In this document: piece after piece, positions 26,069 through 34,441 of the stretch
Layout of the letters: the number at the start of each line of letters is the position of its first letter
How positions within the stretch are numbered: position 1 is the stretch's first letter
Source: JBBQLG01 sp964251665
Lineage (GTDB): Bacteria > Bacteroidota > Bacteroidia > Cytophagales > Spirosomataceae
Assembly: GCA_964251665.1 (NCBI GenBank)
Contig: CAXUKO010000012.1
Coordinates: forward strand, 124,001 to 188,000
DNA length: 64,000 nt
Reading direction: 5' to 3'
Notes under the pieces: generated by a model
Told to the model about the DNA's origin: nothing
The model's database searches: none
Seen by the model: the letters and a program-made list of their open reading frames with translations, nothing else
Made by a program: the position numbers and the translations under genes

Positions 26069-26467
26069 TCACCAAATTACAGTGAGTCCTTCACTTGCAT
26101 ATTTTAAGACAACAGCGTCCTTACTAATCAAACGAAATCGATTCTGAAGAGCCTGCCAAATCAACATACGGTCGAATGGGTCGCGGTGGTGCGTAGCCGT
26201 AAGTTTGTGATAGGAAGCGGCTGTCAGGCTATCAAGCTCAATCAGGCGAAACCCTGTCTCAACGGCCGCTTTTGGAAAATCGTCTGGTGTCAAGCCCTCC
26301 AATACCAACTTCTGGATACCGCATTTAAGCGAAATCTCCCAAAAACTCACCGCACTTACAACAATGTCGCTGGTCGTATCCAACACAATATCTTTTACTG
26401 TGTCAGACAATCTATGAGGCTCGGTGAGTGCCCAGATCAAGGTGTGCGTATCCAGCAGATAACTCAT
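26069..26467 (-). CDS. PIN-domain toxin (VapC-type)
   Basis: 132 aa. PIN acidic residues are visible in LLDTHTLIWAL (Asp6), SFWEISLK (Glu near 44) and HHRDPFDRMLIWQA (Asp near 96-99). The type II toxin family cleaves tRNA or rRNA. Its ATG overlaps the antitoxin stop by 4 nt, as expected for a TA operon. Confidence 0.9.
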   Translation of the reverse strand: MSYLLDTHTLIWALTEPHRLSDTVKDIVLDTTSDIVVSAVSFWEISLKCGIQKLVLEGLTPDDFPKAAVETGFRLIELDSLTAASYHKLTATHHRDPFDRMLIWQALQNRFRLISKDAVVLKYASEGLTVIW

Positions 26468-26700
26468 AAATCCAGAAACTCCTCCTCGGTCATCTTAAAA
26501 TCGTCCGTGAATAGAACCTTGCCCTTGTTCTGTAAAATACCCAATTGACGATTGGCAGGCTTTCGGTTTGCTTTAGGTATCAGGTAAGCGATTATCTCCT
26601 TTTTCCTGCCAAATGCCAGGGCAATCTCCTCCCCCGCTTTTATATCTTGAATCACTTCCGAGAAATGAGTTTTAAAATCCCCTACGGTCATTGTTTTCAT
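26464..26700 (-). CDS. Phd/YefM-type antitoxin
   Basis: 78 aa. The N-terminus MKTMTVGDFKTHFSEVIQDIKAGEEIALAFGRK is the classic Phd/YefM DNA-binding fold; the C-terminus (GILQNKGKVLFTDDFKMTEEEFLDL) is the toxin-binding tail. It is directly upstream of the PIN toxin with a 4-nt overlap and probably autorepresses the pair. Confidence 0.9.
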   Translation of the reverse strand: MKTMTVGDFKTHFSEVIQDIKAGEEIALAFGRKKEIIAYLIPKANRKPANRQLGILQNKGKVLFTDDFKMTEEEFLDL

Positions 26701-26769
26701 ACAACTGCATTTACATTTGTGTAAATCTATCCTTTTCCTGACAAGTTGTCAAGAAAAGAACACGGGCAC

Positions 26770-26802
26770 AAAAAAGGCCACTGATGGACCACCAGTAGCC
26801 TT
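26770..26802 (-). terminator. Terminator of glmS
   Basis: On the minus strand AAGGCTACTG (26802-26793) pairs with CAGTGGCCTT (26783-26774) with one T-G pair, followed by six T down to 26770. It lies 20 nt after the glmS stop and separates glmS from the TA pair. Confidence 0.75.
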
Positions 26803-26822
26803 TATTACTATCTCTGCACTAC

Positions 26823-28661
26823 CTACTCTACCGTTACCGACTTGGCCAGGTTACGGGGCTGATCGACGTTGCGGCCCCGCATCACGGCAATGTAATAGGC
26901 CAGTAATTGCAGTGGTACTGCCGATACCAGCGGCATCAGAATATCGTGTACTTTGGGAATCTCGATCACAAAATCGACCATGCCCGGCAGTTGGGTGTCG
27001 CCTTCGGTAGTAATCGCAATGACGCGGCCTTTACGGGCTTTCACCTCCTGAATGTTCGAGACAACTTTCTCGTACGAACTGTCTTTGGTAGCAATCACCA
27101 CCACCGGCATATCTTCGTCGATGAGCGCAATGGGGCCGTGTTTCATCTCGGCAGCCGGGTAACCTTCCGCATGGATGTACGAAATCTCTTTCAGCTTCAA
27201 GGCACCTTCCAGCGCGACGGGAAAGTTCAGACCCCGGCCCAGGTAGATGAAGTTCCGGGCATACGTGAAGATGTACGCGATCTCCTTGATCTTCTCCGCA
27301 CTTTGCAACACCTTTTCCACCTTAGCCGGAATGCTTTCCAGTTCAACAAGCAGCTGACGAAACAAACTATCCGAAATGGTGCCTTTTCGCTGCGCTGCGG
27401 CCAAAGCCATCAGGGTCAACACCGTCACCTGCGCCGTGAACGCTTTCGTGCTGGCCACACCAATTTCTGGTCCCGCGTGGGTGTAGGCACCCGCATCCGT
27501 AGCGCGGGCGATGGACGACCCAACAACATTACAGACACCAAAGATGGTGGCTCCTTTGGACTTGGCGAGTTCAATAGCCGCCAGCGTGTCGGCGGTTTCG
27601 CCCGACTGCGAAATGGCGATCACAATGTCACGCTCCTTAATAATCGGGTTGCGGTACCGGAACTCCGACGCGTATTCGACCTCGACGGGAATACGGGCCA
27701 ATTCCTCAAAAATATATTCAGCCACCAGACCGGCATGCCAGGACGTGCCGCAACCCAGAATCACAATCCGTTTGGCAGCGGCTAATTTGTCCAGATAGTC
27801 GCGCAGGCCACCGAGTTGCAGGTGCGCATCGTCGGCCCGGACGCGCCCCCGCATGGAATCGGCGATGGATCGGGGCTGCTCAAAAATCTCCTTGAGCATG
27901 AAATGGTCGAAACCGCCCTTTTCGATAGCCGCCAGTTCCATTTCAATGGTTTGTACATAAGGCGTCGTCTGGGTGTTGTCGAGCGTTACAACACGCAGGG
28001 CACCGTCTTTCACCACTGCAACTTCGTAGTCATTCAGGTAGATCACATCTTTGGTGTATTCGACAATCGGCGTGGCATCGGAGGCAAAGAAATATTCATC
28101 CTCCCCCACCCCGATCACCAGCGGAGAGCCCTTGCGGGCCGCAATGAGCTGCGTCGGTTCGTCTTCTGTCATCACTACAATAGCGTAGGCACCTACAACC
28201 TCCTGCAACGCCAGCCGAACGGCTTCTTCCAGCGTGCAGTGTGCATTTTCCTGAATATCTTCAATAAACTGAATCAGCACTTCCGTATCCGTATCGGACT
28301 GAAAGACGCGTCCTTTTTTCAGCAGCCGCTGTTTGATAGGGGCGTAGTTCTCGATAATGCCATTGTGTATAATGGCCAGCTTCCGGTGGAACGAATAATG
28401 GGGGTGAGCATTCACGTCGTTGGGTTCGCCGTGGGTAGCCCAGCGCGTATGGCCCATCCCGATGGTGGCGTGCAGGTCGCGGCCGTTCAGTTCACTTTCC
28501 AGTGCAGAGACCTTGCCTTTCTTTTTATATACATTCAGTCCGTCGCCATTGAGCAGCGCCACCCCGGCGCTGTCGTAGCCCCGGTATTCGAGACGTTTCA
28601 AGCCTTTCAGAATCAGCGGACAAGCCTCGCGGTGCCCGACGTATGCCACAATGCCACACAT
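26823..28661 (-). CDS. glmS: Glutamine--fructose-6-phosphate aminotransferase (isomerizing)
   Basis: 612 aa from the ATG at 28661, which puts the catalytic Cys second (MCGIVAYVG) as the N-terminal nucleophile requires; the longer frame is wrong. The glutaminase domain covers about 1-240 (GHTRWATHG, HNGIIENY), followed by two SIS sugar-isomerase domains (CGTSWHAG, ISQSGETADTLAAI, STKAFTAQV) and the C-terminal PRNLAKSVTVE. It makes glucosamine-6-phosphate, the first step to UDP-GlcNAc, peptidoglycan and LPS; glmM at 53477 is the next step. No glmS ribozyme is seen in the leader. Confidence 0.98.
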   Translation of the reverse strand: MCGIVAYVGHREACPLILKGLKRLEYRGYDSAGVALLNGDGLNVYKKKGKVSALESELNGRDLHATIGMGHTRWATHGEPNDVNAHPHYSFHRKLAIIHNGIIENYAPIKQRLLKKGRVFQSDTDTEVLIQFIEDIQENAHCTLEEAVRLALQEVVGAYAIVVMTEDEPTQLIAARKGSPLVIGVGEDEYFFASDATPIVEYTKDVIYLNDYEVAVVKDGALRVVTLDNTQTTPYVQTIEMELAAIEKGGFDHFMLKEIFEQPRSIADSMRGRVRADDAHLQLGGLRDYLDKLAAAKRIVILGCGTSWHAGLVAEYIFEELARIPVEVEYASEFRYRNPIIKERDIVIAISQSGETADTLAAIELAKSKGATIFGVCNVVGSSIARATDAGAYTHAGPEIGVASTKAFTAQVTVLTLMALAAAQRKGTISDSLFRQLLVELESIPAKVEKVLQSAEKIKEIAYIFTYARNFIYLGRGLNFPVALEGALKLKEISYIHAEGYPAAEMKHGPIALIDEDMPVVVIATKDSSYEKVVSNIQEVKARKGRVIAITTEGDTQLPGMVDFVIEIPKVHDILMPLVSAVPLQLLAYYIAVMRGRNVDQPRNLAKSVTVE

Positions 28662-28718
28662 AATGGTAACGGGTAAGTTGGAGAATGATAACAGGTAACT
28701 TATGGGCAAAGAACGCAA

Positions 28719-28748
28719 AACCCCGCCAACTATTGAATCAGCGGGGTT
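28719..28748 (-). terminator. Terminator of the starch-synthase-like gene
   Basis: AACCCCGC/GCGGGGTT arms (28748-28741 and 28726-28719 on the minus strand) enclose a 14-nt loop, and a short TT tail follows. It lies 23 nt after the stop at 28772 and ahead of glmS. Confidence 0.6.
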
Positions 28749-28771
28749 AGTGCGGCTGCAAACCAGCCGGA

Positions 28772-29581
28772 TTAACCGGCCAGTTGTGTGTACAGATTAA
28801 AATAATGATCAGCGTAGTCATTGTCGACTTCGGTCAGATCGAATTTATGCTCAGGAATATCGTTCAGAATGGCGTTGAGGCTTTCACTCGCTTCGTCCTC
28901 CGCCCGGACTACCGCATCGGCATAGGCACAACCCATTCGGATAAACCCTTCATAATCAGCTGTTCCAAGGTGGGCCAGCATTGTATCGTCAATGTCGAGC
29001 ATCTTGGCTTTCTCCATCAGGCCCTCATCAAAGCGGTGCGAAAATGCACTGTTGTAGACCGTAAATACCGACTTTGTGTCCTTGAACATGGGGTCGTTTT
29101 TATAGGTCGTCTTGAGGTAAAGCGGAATCAGGGCCGTCATCCAGTCGTTGCAATGCACGATGTCGGGCGACCAGCCTAATTTTTTCACGGTTTCCAGGGC
29201 ACCTTTGCAGAAGAAAATAGCCCGTTCGTCGTTATCCTCGTAAAACCGGTTTTCCTTGTCAAAAAAGACGTACTTCCGTTGGAAATAGTCTTCATTATCA
29301 ATAAAGTAGACCTGCAATTTTGCATTCGGAATTGAGGCTACCTTAATAATCAGGGGTTTTTCCTCGTCGCCAACCGAGATGTTGATACCGGATAACCGAA
29401 CAACTTCGTGCAGACGGTTTTTACGTTCATTGATTAACCCGAAGCGTGGCACCAGAATCCGAATTTCCATACCACGCTCCTGCATGGCCTGAGGTAATTT
29501 GCGGACAAAATCGGCTACGTCGGACGTTTTGAGGAAGGGATTGATTTCGCTGGCAACGTAAAGAATACGAAGTTTGCTCAT
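28772..29581 (-). CDS. Glycogen/starch synthase catalytic-domain protein (GT5 N-terminal half only)
   Basis: 269 aa. It begins LRILYVASEINPFLKTSDVADFVRKLPQAMQERGMEIRILVPRFG, the GT5 donor-domain start where glycogen synthases have KTGGLADV; DIVHCNDWMTALIPLYLK is the conserved HxHDW region. Full GlgA is ~480 aa; this ends after the first Rossmann-like domain, so the C-terminal ADP-glucose-binding half is absent. The KTGGL motif is altered to KTSDV. Short proteins of this kind next to panC recur in Cytophagales and Flavobacteria (from memory), suggesting a repurposed role. It is divergent from panC. Confidence 0.8.
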   Translation of the reverse strand: MSKLRILYVASEINPFLKTSDVADFVRKLPQAMQERGMEIRILVPRFGLINERKNRLHEVVRLSGINISVGDEEKPLIIKVASIPNAKLQVYFIDNEDYFQRKYVFFDKENRFYEDNDERAIFFCKGALETVKKLGWSPDIVHCNDWMTALIPLYLKTTYKNDPMFKDTKSVFTVYNSAFSHRFDEGLMEKAKMLDIDDTMLAHLGTADYEGFIRMGCAYADAVVRAEDEASESLNAILNDIPEHKFDLTEVDNDYADHYFNLYTQLAG

Positions 29582-29723
29582 ACACTACGGGATGGAAAAA
29601 GGTGACGACAGAAATTAAAAATCTGCAAAATTATACAATTTTTTCCCGTATTTCAATCGTATCCCCCTCAGAAAAGTGAAAAATGAGCGCTTTATCCTTC
29701 ACGGCTCATTTTAAGCGGTTCAT

Positions 29724-29753
29724 TTTGCTTCCCGCCTGAAAGCCGTAGGTTTG
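29724..29753 (+). promoter_or_regulatory. Bacteroidota-type promoter for panC
   Basis: TTTG at 29724-29727 and TAGGTTTG at 29746-29753 are separated by 18 nt, matching the TTTG/TAnnTTTG consensus. Transcription should start near 29758, about 54 nt before the panC ATG. An inverted pair GTCAGACC/GGTCTGAC lies in the 5' leader. Confidence 0.65.
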
Positions 29754-29811
29754 CGACCGAATTAAGTCAGACCGTTCGCGAACATCCCGCCGGTCTGACC
29801 TGGCCGGTCCT

Positions 29812-30648
29812 ATGCAGCTTTTCACAACCATCCACGCCCTGCGCGATTATCTTCTGACAAACCAACGGCCCGTTGGGCTGGTCCCTACTATGGGGGCGCT
29901 CCATAACGGCCACATAACGCTTATTCAACAGGCCCGGCAGGAGCCGGATCAGCTCGTTGTAGCCAGTATTTTTGTCAATCCCGTGCAGTTCAATAATCCT
30001 GACGATCTGGCCCGTTATCCCCGCACACTGGACGAAGATTGCCGGATGCTCGAAACGGCGGGTTGCGATGTTGTATTCGCCCCGTCGGCCGAAGAAATGT
30101 ACCCCGAACCGCCAACGATGAAACTGCATTTCGGTGAACTGGAAACCGTTATGGAAGGCGCCTTCCGGCCCGGACATTTCAACGGAGTGGGTATTGTCGT
30201 GGCGAAACTATTCAACATCATTCAGCCGGACCGGGCCTATTTCGGGCAGAAGGATTTACAGCAGGTAGCCGTTATCCGGCGGCTCATTCGTGACCTGAGT
30301 TTCCCCATTGACCTGATCCGTTGCCCGACCGTGCGCGAAGCCGACGGACTGGCGATGTCGTCGCGCAACCGCAACCTCACCCCCGACGAGCACACCGTAG
30401 CCCCGGCCCTCTACGAGGCCCTGTCGCTGGCGCAGGCTCTGCTAACGGAAGGCAACTCGGTAGACAGGGTTAAAACAGCCGTAACGGGCTTCTTTGGACA
30501 ACGGCTGGGTTTCCAGCTCGAATACATCGAGGTTGCCCATGCCGACACGCTCCAACCCGTTGCGGAACGACAGGCTGACGGTCAAACCGCCGTTTGTATA
30601 GCGGCTCAGTTAGGCAAGGTGCGATTGATTGATAACGTGGTGTTTTGA
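29812..30648 (+). CDS. panC: Pantothenate synthetase
   Basis: 278 aa, standard length. Motifs are PTMGALHNGHITLIQQA (HIGH-like ATP site), SIFVNPVQFNNPDDLARYPR, FRPGHFNGVGIVVAKLFNIIQPDRAYFGQKD and MSSRNRNL. It condenses pantoate and beta-alanine using ATP. Together with panD at 31683, which makes beta-alanine, it supplies coenzyme A; a lipoprotein gene on the other strand now separates the two. Confidence 0.97.
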   Translation: MQLFTTIHALRDYLLTNQRPVGLVPTMGALHNGHITLIQQARQEPDQLVVASIFVNPVQFNNPDDLARYPRTLDEDCRMLETAGCDVVFAPSAEEMYPEPPTMKLHFGELETVMEGAFRPGHFNGVGIVVAKLFNIIQPDRAYFGQKDLQQVAVIRRLIRDLSFPIDLIRCPTVREADGLAMSSRNRNLTPDEHTVAPALYEALSLAQALLTEGNSVDRVKTAVTGFFGQRLGFQLEYIEVAHADTLQPVAERQADGQTAVCIAAQLGKVRLIDNVVF

Positions 30649-30732
30649 TAAAAACTAGAACTGGTATCCAGACCAAAATAGATAATTACCTAATTTGATG
30701 TGAATAACAGTTAACTACATTGTAAAGGCGAG

Positions 30733-31329
30733 TTAATCGTCTTCCTCTATCCTGACCGCATTTATTGCAAAATGGTCTTGTTGTTCTTCGCTAAGATTAT
30801 GACCAATGGCAATGCGCAATGTATCGTATTGGCCCCAATGGTCCCCCTGGCAGTCGGTCGCCCGGCGTAAAAATAGGGTAGTGCTTGGATTAAGCACGAG
30901 TTTATAACCCGCCTGATCAATTGGCCACACAGCCCGCAGATGGGTTGTCTGAACCGGCTCAAACTGTTTGCCAAACTGTTGCTCAAGCGCGGTTCTGACC
31001 GAATCCAGGCGGTAGCCCTTGTGTTTGAGATAAATATTTACGCCGTAGGCCGAGCGCGGATCGGGTAGCCCTTTCAAAACATCGTCGCCTGCTCCATATA
31101 CATCGGTAAGCCAGGCTACGAAAGTTGACCCTGTGCTATCAATGTATTGTGACCCCAGTTCACGATTAAGCGTATACCCATCCTTTATGAGTTTACTCAC
31201 CTTTACTGGAAACGCTACCTGAATGCCAGCAATATTCGCTTTAAAAGGAACGGGCGCTTTGTCAGAACGACAGCCAATAAAAGCAATACAGAAAAGGATT
31301 GAGAAAAATATAGTTGGATATTTATTCAT
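30733..31329 (-). CDS. Hypothetical lipoprotein
   Basis: 198 aa. Signal peptide with lipobox FIGC (IFFSILFCIAFIGC), so a lipid-anchored envelope protein. The mature sequence has no recognised domain. It lies between panC and panD on the opposite strand, and the DNA is slightly more AT-rich than panC, suggesting later insertion. Directly upstream is a degraded frame (31333-31572) on the same strand. Confidence 0.7.
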   Translation of the reverse strand: MNKYPTIFFSILFCIAFIGCRSDKAPVPFKANIAGIQVAFPVKVSKLIKDGYTLNRELGSQYIDSTGSTFVAWLTDVYGAGDDVLKGLPDPRSAYGVNIYLKHKGYRLDSVRTALEQQFGKQFEPVQTTHLRAVWPIDQAGYKLVLNPSTTLFLRRATDCQGDHWGQYDTLRIAIGHNLSEEQQDHFAINAVRIEEDD

Positions 31330-31332
31330 TGT

Positions 31333-31572
31333 TCAATAATGAGTAGGTGTTAAAACCTGATCACCCTCTCTTGCTATATATCTAAGTTGGCCATCAACCA
31401 AAGCTTGAAATGTATAAATAGAATAATCCAACAGTGATGCATTAGAATGATAGTCGAAGATCATAAAACCACGTCGAAACCAAGGCTTTGATTGTCCCGC
31501 TGGCAGGAAAACTGAGTAAAGATGCTTATCCCTACTATGAGGGTAGCAGACAATAGTTAACGTAGCATACGT
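31333..31572 (-). pseudogene. Unrecognised gene remnant, 79 open codons without a start
   Basis: In the 353-nt space between the lipoprotein gene and panD, one minus-strand frame is open from after a TAG (31573-31575) to TGA (31333-31335). It looks protein-like (LTIVCYPHSRDKHLYSVFLP, then RRGFMIFDYHSNASLLDYSIY, then GQLRYIAREGDQVL). The only ATG (31464) would give 43 aa. The TGA is 3 nt before the lipoprotein ATG. It is probably the 3' remnant of a lost gene; chance is possible. Confidence 0.4.
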
Positions 31573-31652
31573 CTATATCTACAAATATAACTTTATGGTA
31601 ACCTACGAACCCAGCTATTAATCCGTATGTTTCCCAGGCAGGCGGAAACCAC

Positions 31653-31660
31653 TACCTTTG
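31653..31660 (+). promoter_or_regulatory. -7 element for panD
   Basis: TACCTTTG matches TAnnTTTG exactly. A weak TTTC lies 19 nt upstream (31630-31633). It ends 22 nt before the panD ATG, giving a short leader. Confidence 0.5.
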
Positions 31661-31682
31661 CCGCCCAACCACCCAAACGGAC

Positions 31683-32036
31683 ATGTTCGTCAACGTATTA
31701 AAATCAAAATTGCACCGGGTTCGGGTTACACAGGCCGAACTGAACTACGTCGGCAGCGTCACCATCGACGAAGACCTGATGGACGCAGCCGGTCTGCTGG
31801 AGAACGAGCAGGTTCATATTGTGAATAACAACAACGGCGAACGGCTCATCACCTACGTCATCAAAGGCGAACGCGGCACGGGTATTATCTGTCTGAACGG
31901 AGCTGCCGCCCGCCGGGCGCAGGTTGGCGACATTGTTATTATTATCGCCTATGGCATGATGACGACCGAAGAAGCACGGACCCATAAGCCAACGGTTGTT
32001 TTTCCAGACGCTAACAACCGGCTGGTCAATTCCTGA
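31683..32036 (+). CDS. panD: Aspartate 1-decarboxylase
   Basis: 117 aa, normal for the pyruvoyl enzyme. The self-cleavage site is Gly24-Ser25 in NYVGSVTID; Ser25 becomes the pyruvoyl group. Further motifs are NNNGERLITYVI, GTGIICLNGAAARRAQVGD and VIIIAYG. It makes beta-alanine from aspartate for PanC. Confidence 0.97.
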   Translation: MFVNVLKSKLHRVRVTQAELNYVGSVTIDEDLMDAAGLLENEQVHIVNNNNGERLITYVIKGERGTGIICLNGAAARRAQVGDIVIIIAYGMMTTEEARTHKPTVVFPDANNRLVNS

Positions 32037-32215
32037 TAGGTTTCTTCAGGCTACCCTATTCATAAATTGTTAACGCATTAGCACGCCAAACGCCGTTACT
32101 TTGTCATGGCGTTTGGGTAGTTACCCGGTTTGGCCCGTTTCGTGCGGTGGTTCGATAGCGGAAACGGTCTGAACACAATCGGCTACCGCTTTGACCCGTT
32201 ACTGCCGTTTTTTCT

Positions 32216-33247
32216 ATGAAAAATATCATCAAATACCTTGTTTCGCTGGGCGTGGCCGGCACTTTACTCTGGTTCGTCTTTAAAGACATCGACCTGCCCG
32301 CCATGCTGACAGCCATCAAACAGGCTGATTACCGCTGGATTGGTGTGTCGGGTTTGCTGACTATTGTAGCCCACTGGAGTCGGGGCGTGCGCTGGGGCCT
32401 GCTCATGGAGCCCGTCGTTGGTCACCGCCCTACTCAAACCGATACGACATTAGCCGTCCTGACCGGCTATTTTGCCAACCTGCTCATTCCCCGCATGGGC
32501 GAGGTAACCCGTTGCGGCACCATGAACCGGCTGGAAGGCGTACCGGTCAACGTTAGTTTTGGGACGGTAGTAGCCGAGCGACTTTTCGATGTACTGATGC
32601 TGTTGCTGCTCATCGGGCTAACGTTTGTGCTGGAGTTTAACCGGCTGAGTTCGTTCTTTCTGGATATGTTCGGCGCTAAAGTCAGTGGCCTGCAAAACAA
32701 CGGACTGCTGCTGGTCGGAGGGCTGGTTGTTCTGGCCGGACTGGCGGGGCTGGCATGGTTTGTCTTCAAGCGGTTCGAGAGTCGCCTGCAACAAAATGCC
32801 CTTTATCAGAAAGCCAGCACCTTTGCCTCTGGTCTGCTCGAAGGCTTATTAAGTGTTCGTAAGCTGCGCAATCCGGGCGGGTTTATCTTCCATACGCTAC
32901 TCATCTGGACGATTTACTACCTGATGTCGTACGTCTTGTTTTTTGCCATGCCGCAAACCAGCGGACTTGGCCCACTGGCCGGGTTGACGATCCTGGTAAT
33001 GGGAAGTATTGGTATGGCAGCTCCCACCCAGGGTGGTCTGGGCGCGTTCAATATCATGGTGGGTTCGGCCCTGGCTTTGTACGGTCTGAGCCCGCAGGTA
33101 GGGCAAACGCTGGCAACGCTGATGCTGATGTCGCAGTGGATTTTCGTGATTGCTTACGGCGGCATTGCTTTCCTGATCGTACTCACCCGGGGTCGTGGTA
33201 GTGCGGAGATAGCCGCAACGCCGGAATCGGTAAAAGTAGTACGGTAA
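32216..33247 (+). CDS. UPF0104/YbhN-type flippase-like membrane protein
   Basis: 343 aa with about eight membrane segments. Family hallmarks (lysylphosphatidylglycerol synthase TM region) are GYFANLLIPRMGEVTRCG near residue 85, VAERLFDVLM near 120, and the C-terminal PTQGGLGAFNIMVG. Such proteins are thought to move lipids or lipid-linked sugars across the membrane. It is followed 30 nt later by a TA pair and then rfaE2, an LPS gene, which fits an envelope role. Confidence 0.85.
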   Translation: MKNIIKYLVSLGVAGTLLWFVFKDIDLPAMLTAIKQADYRWIGVSGLLTIVAHWSRGVRWGLLMEPVVGHRPTQTDTTLAVLTGYFANLLIPRMGEVTRCGTMNRLEGVPVNVSFGTVVAERLFDVLMLLLLIGLTFVLEFNRLSSFFLDMFGAKVSGLQNNGLLLVGGLVVLAGLAGLAWFVFKRFESRLQQNALYQKASTFASGLLEGLLSVRKLRNPGGFIFHTLLIWTIYYLMSYVLFFAMPQTSGLGPLAGLTILVMGSIGMAAPTQGGLGAFNIMVGSALALYGLSPQVGQTLATLMLMSQWIFVIAYGGIAFLIVLTRGRGSAEIAATPESVKVVR

Positions 33248-33277
33248 TTCGTTATCTTTGTTTGAAAGCAACTGACG

Positions 33278-33535
33278 ATGAGCACACTTGAAACCTTACA
33301 TAAAGCGGTAGATAATATGCCGGAAAATATGCGTCTGGACGTGCTGGAGTACATTGCTCTACGCTACGATGAATATCTACCAACTCAAACAGAAGCCGAA
33401 AAACAGGAGTACGATGCGCTGCTCAAGCAACTCTTGCTGAAACGCTATGACCATTACAAAACAAATCCTGAAACAGCTATAACAGCCGCTGAATCAAGAC
33501 GTCGGACTTATGATCGGTATGGCTGGTCAGAATAA
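33278..33535 (+). CDS. Antitoxin of a ParE/RelE-type pair
   Basis: 85 aa, helical and charged, starting STLETLHKAVDNMPENMRLDVLEYIALRYDEYL and ending in a basic RRRTYDRYGWSE. It resembles small antitoxins with an N-terminal helix-turn dimer. It overlaps the toxin gene that follows, which supports the assignment more than its own sequence does. Confidence 0.75.
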   Translation: MSTLETLHKAVDNMPENMRLDVLEYIALRYDEYLPTQTEAEKQEYDALLKQLLLKRYDHYKTNPETAITAAESRRRTYDRYGWSE

Positions 33536-33842
33536 GTATCGGGTAATAATTACGCAGGAGGCCGATGCGGATATAAATAGAATTGTCGATTGGTACGAGA
33601 GCCAAACCGAAGGGTTAGGTAAACGCTGGATAGATCATTTCTATGAGGTCGAAAAGCAATTAGCCGATAATCCACTCCTGTATCAGGAAGACATTCTATT
33701 TGTTAGAAAAGTGGTTATGCGGCCATTTAAATACAACGTCTTCTATGTACCCGATGAAACTGACTTCACCGTTTTAATCTTAGGTGTTCTGCATCAGCAC
33801 CAAAGCAAGGATGAAATCTTAAGCCGTCTGAATTTTAGTTAA
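33519..33842 (+). CDS. ParE/RelE-family toxin
   Basis: 107 aa from the ATG at 33519 (another ATG at 33510). Family pattern: YRVIITQEADADINRIVDWYESQTEGLGKRWIDHFYEV, VMRPFKYNVFYVPDE, VLILGVLHQHQSKD. ParE toxins poison gyrase; RelE cleaves ribosomal mRNA; the subtype is not clear here. Its stop overlaps the rfaE2 ATG by one base (TAATG). Confidence 0.85.
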   Translation: MAGQNKYRVIITQEADADINRIVDWYESQTEGLGKRWIDHFYEVEKQLADNPLLYQEDILFVRKVVMRPFKYNVFYVPDETDFTVLILGVLHQHQSKDEILSRLNFS

Positions 33843-34330
33843 TGACCGAATCCAAAATCCTTTCCCGCCCGGACGCTGTTCAGCAGGCCGGACAATGGCA
33901 CGCTGATGGGCAGCGTATTGTTTTCACCAACGGCTGCTTCGACATTGTTCACCTCGGTCACATCGACTATTTAGAAAAGGCCCGCGCCCTGGGCGATAAA
34001 CTCATTCTGGGTCTCAATACCGACGCGTCGGTCAGTTGCATTAAGGGGGCCATGCGGCCCGTCGTGAACGAATACGCCCGCGCCCGACTCATGGCCGCTC
34101 TTGAATTTATTGATCTGGTGACGCTTTTTGGCGAGCCAACTCCCCTCGAACTCATCGAAGCACTACGGCCCGATATTCTCGTTAAAGGCAATGATTACAC
34201 GGTGGCCAACATCGTCGGGGCTGATTTCGTCATTGGCAATGGAGGACGTGTCGAGACGATTGCGCTTGTCGAAGGCTATTCGACAACGGCCCTGATTGAA
34301 CGCATTGCGAAAAGCTACGCGGGTGGATGA
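33842..34330 (+). CDS. rfaE2: D-glycero-beta-D-manno-heptose 1-phosphate adenylyltransferase
   Basis: 162 aa, the stand-alone nucleotidyltransferase form. Motifs are FTNGCFDIVHLGHIDYLEKAR (HxGH), LNTDASVSCIKG and VEGYSTTALIERI. It makes ADP-heptose precursor for LPS core. The ATG overlaps the upstream toxin stop by one base, so translation is likely coupled to the TA pair. Confidence 0.93.
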   Translation: MTESKILSRPDAVQQAGQWHADGQRIVFTNGCFDIVHLGHIDYLEKARALGDKLILGLNTDASVSCIKGAMRPVVNEYARARLMAALEFIDLVTLFGEPTPLELIEALRPDILVKGNDYTVANIVGADFVIGNGGRVETIALVEGYSTTALIERIAKSYAGG

Positions 34331-34441
34331 ACGGTTTTTCCGCCGGATAAACCGTGGAATATTTTTCGACGTAGGATTGTTATCCTTATGTCCGGCTGAG
34401 CCAGTCTGGCCGGTCGATCCGTACTAAACACATCCTGTTCT

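Noticed and set aside
26907..28676. Long plus-strand frames opposite glmS (292 and 286 codons)
   Set aside because: Both are shadows of glmS on the other strand; the glmS reading is certain.
28662..28771. A glmS ribozyme in the glmS leader
   Set aside because: The region is short and holds only the terminator hairpin of the upstream gene; no ribozyme core was recognised.
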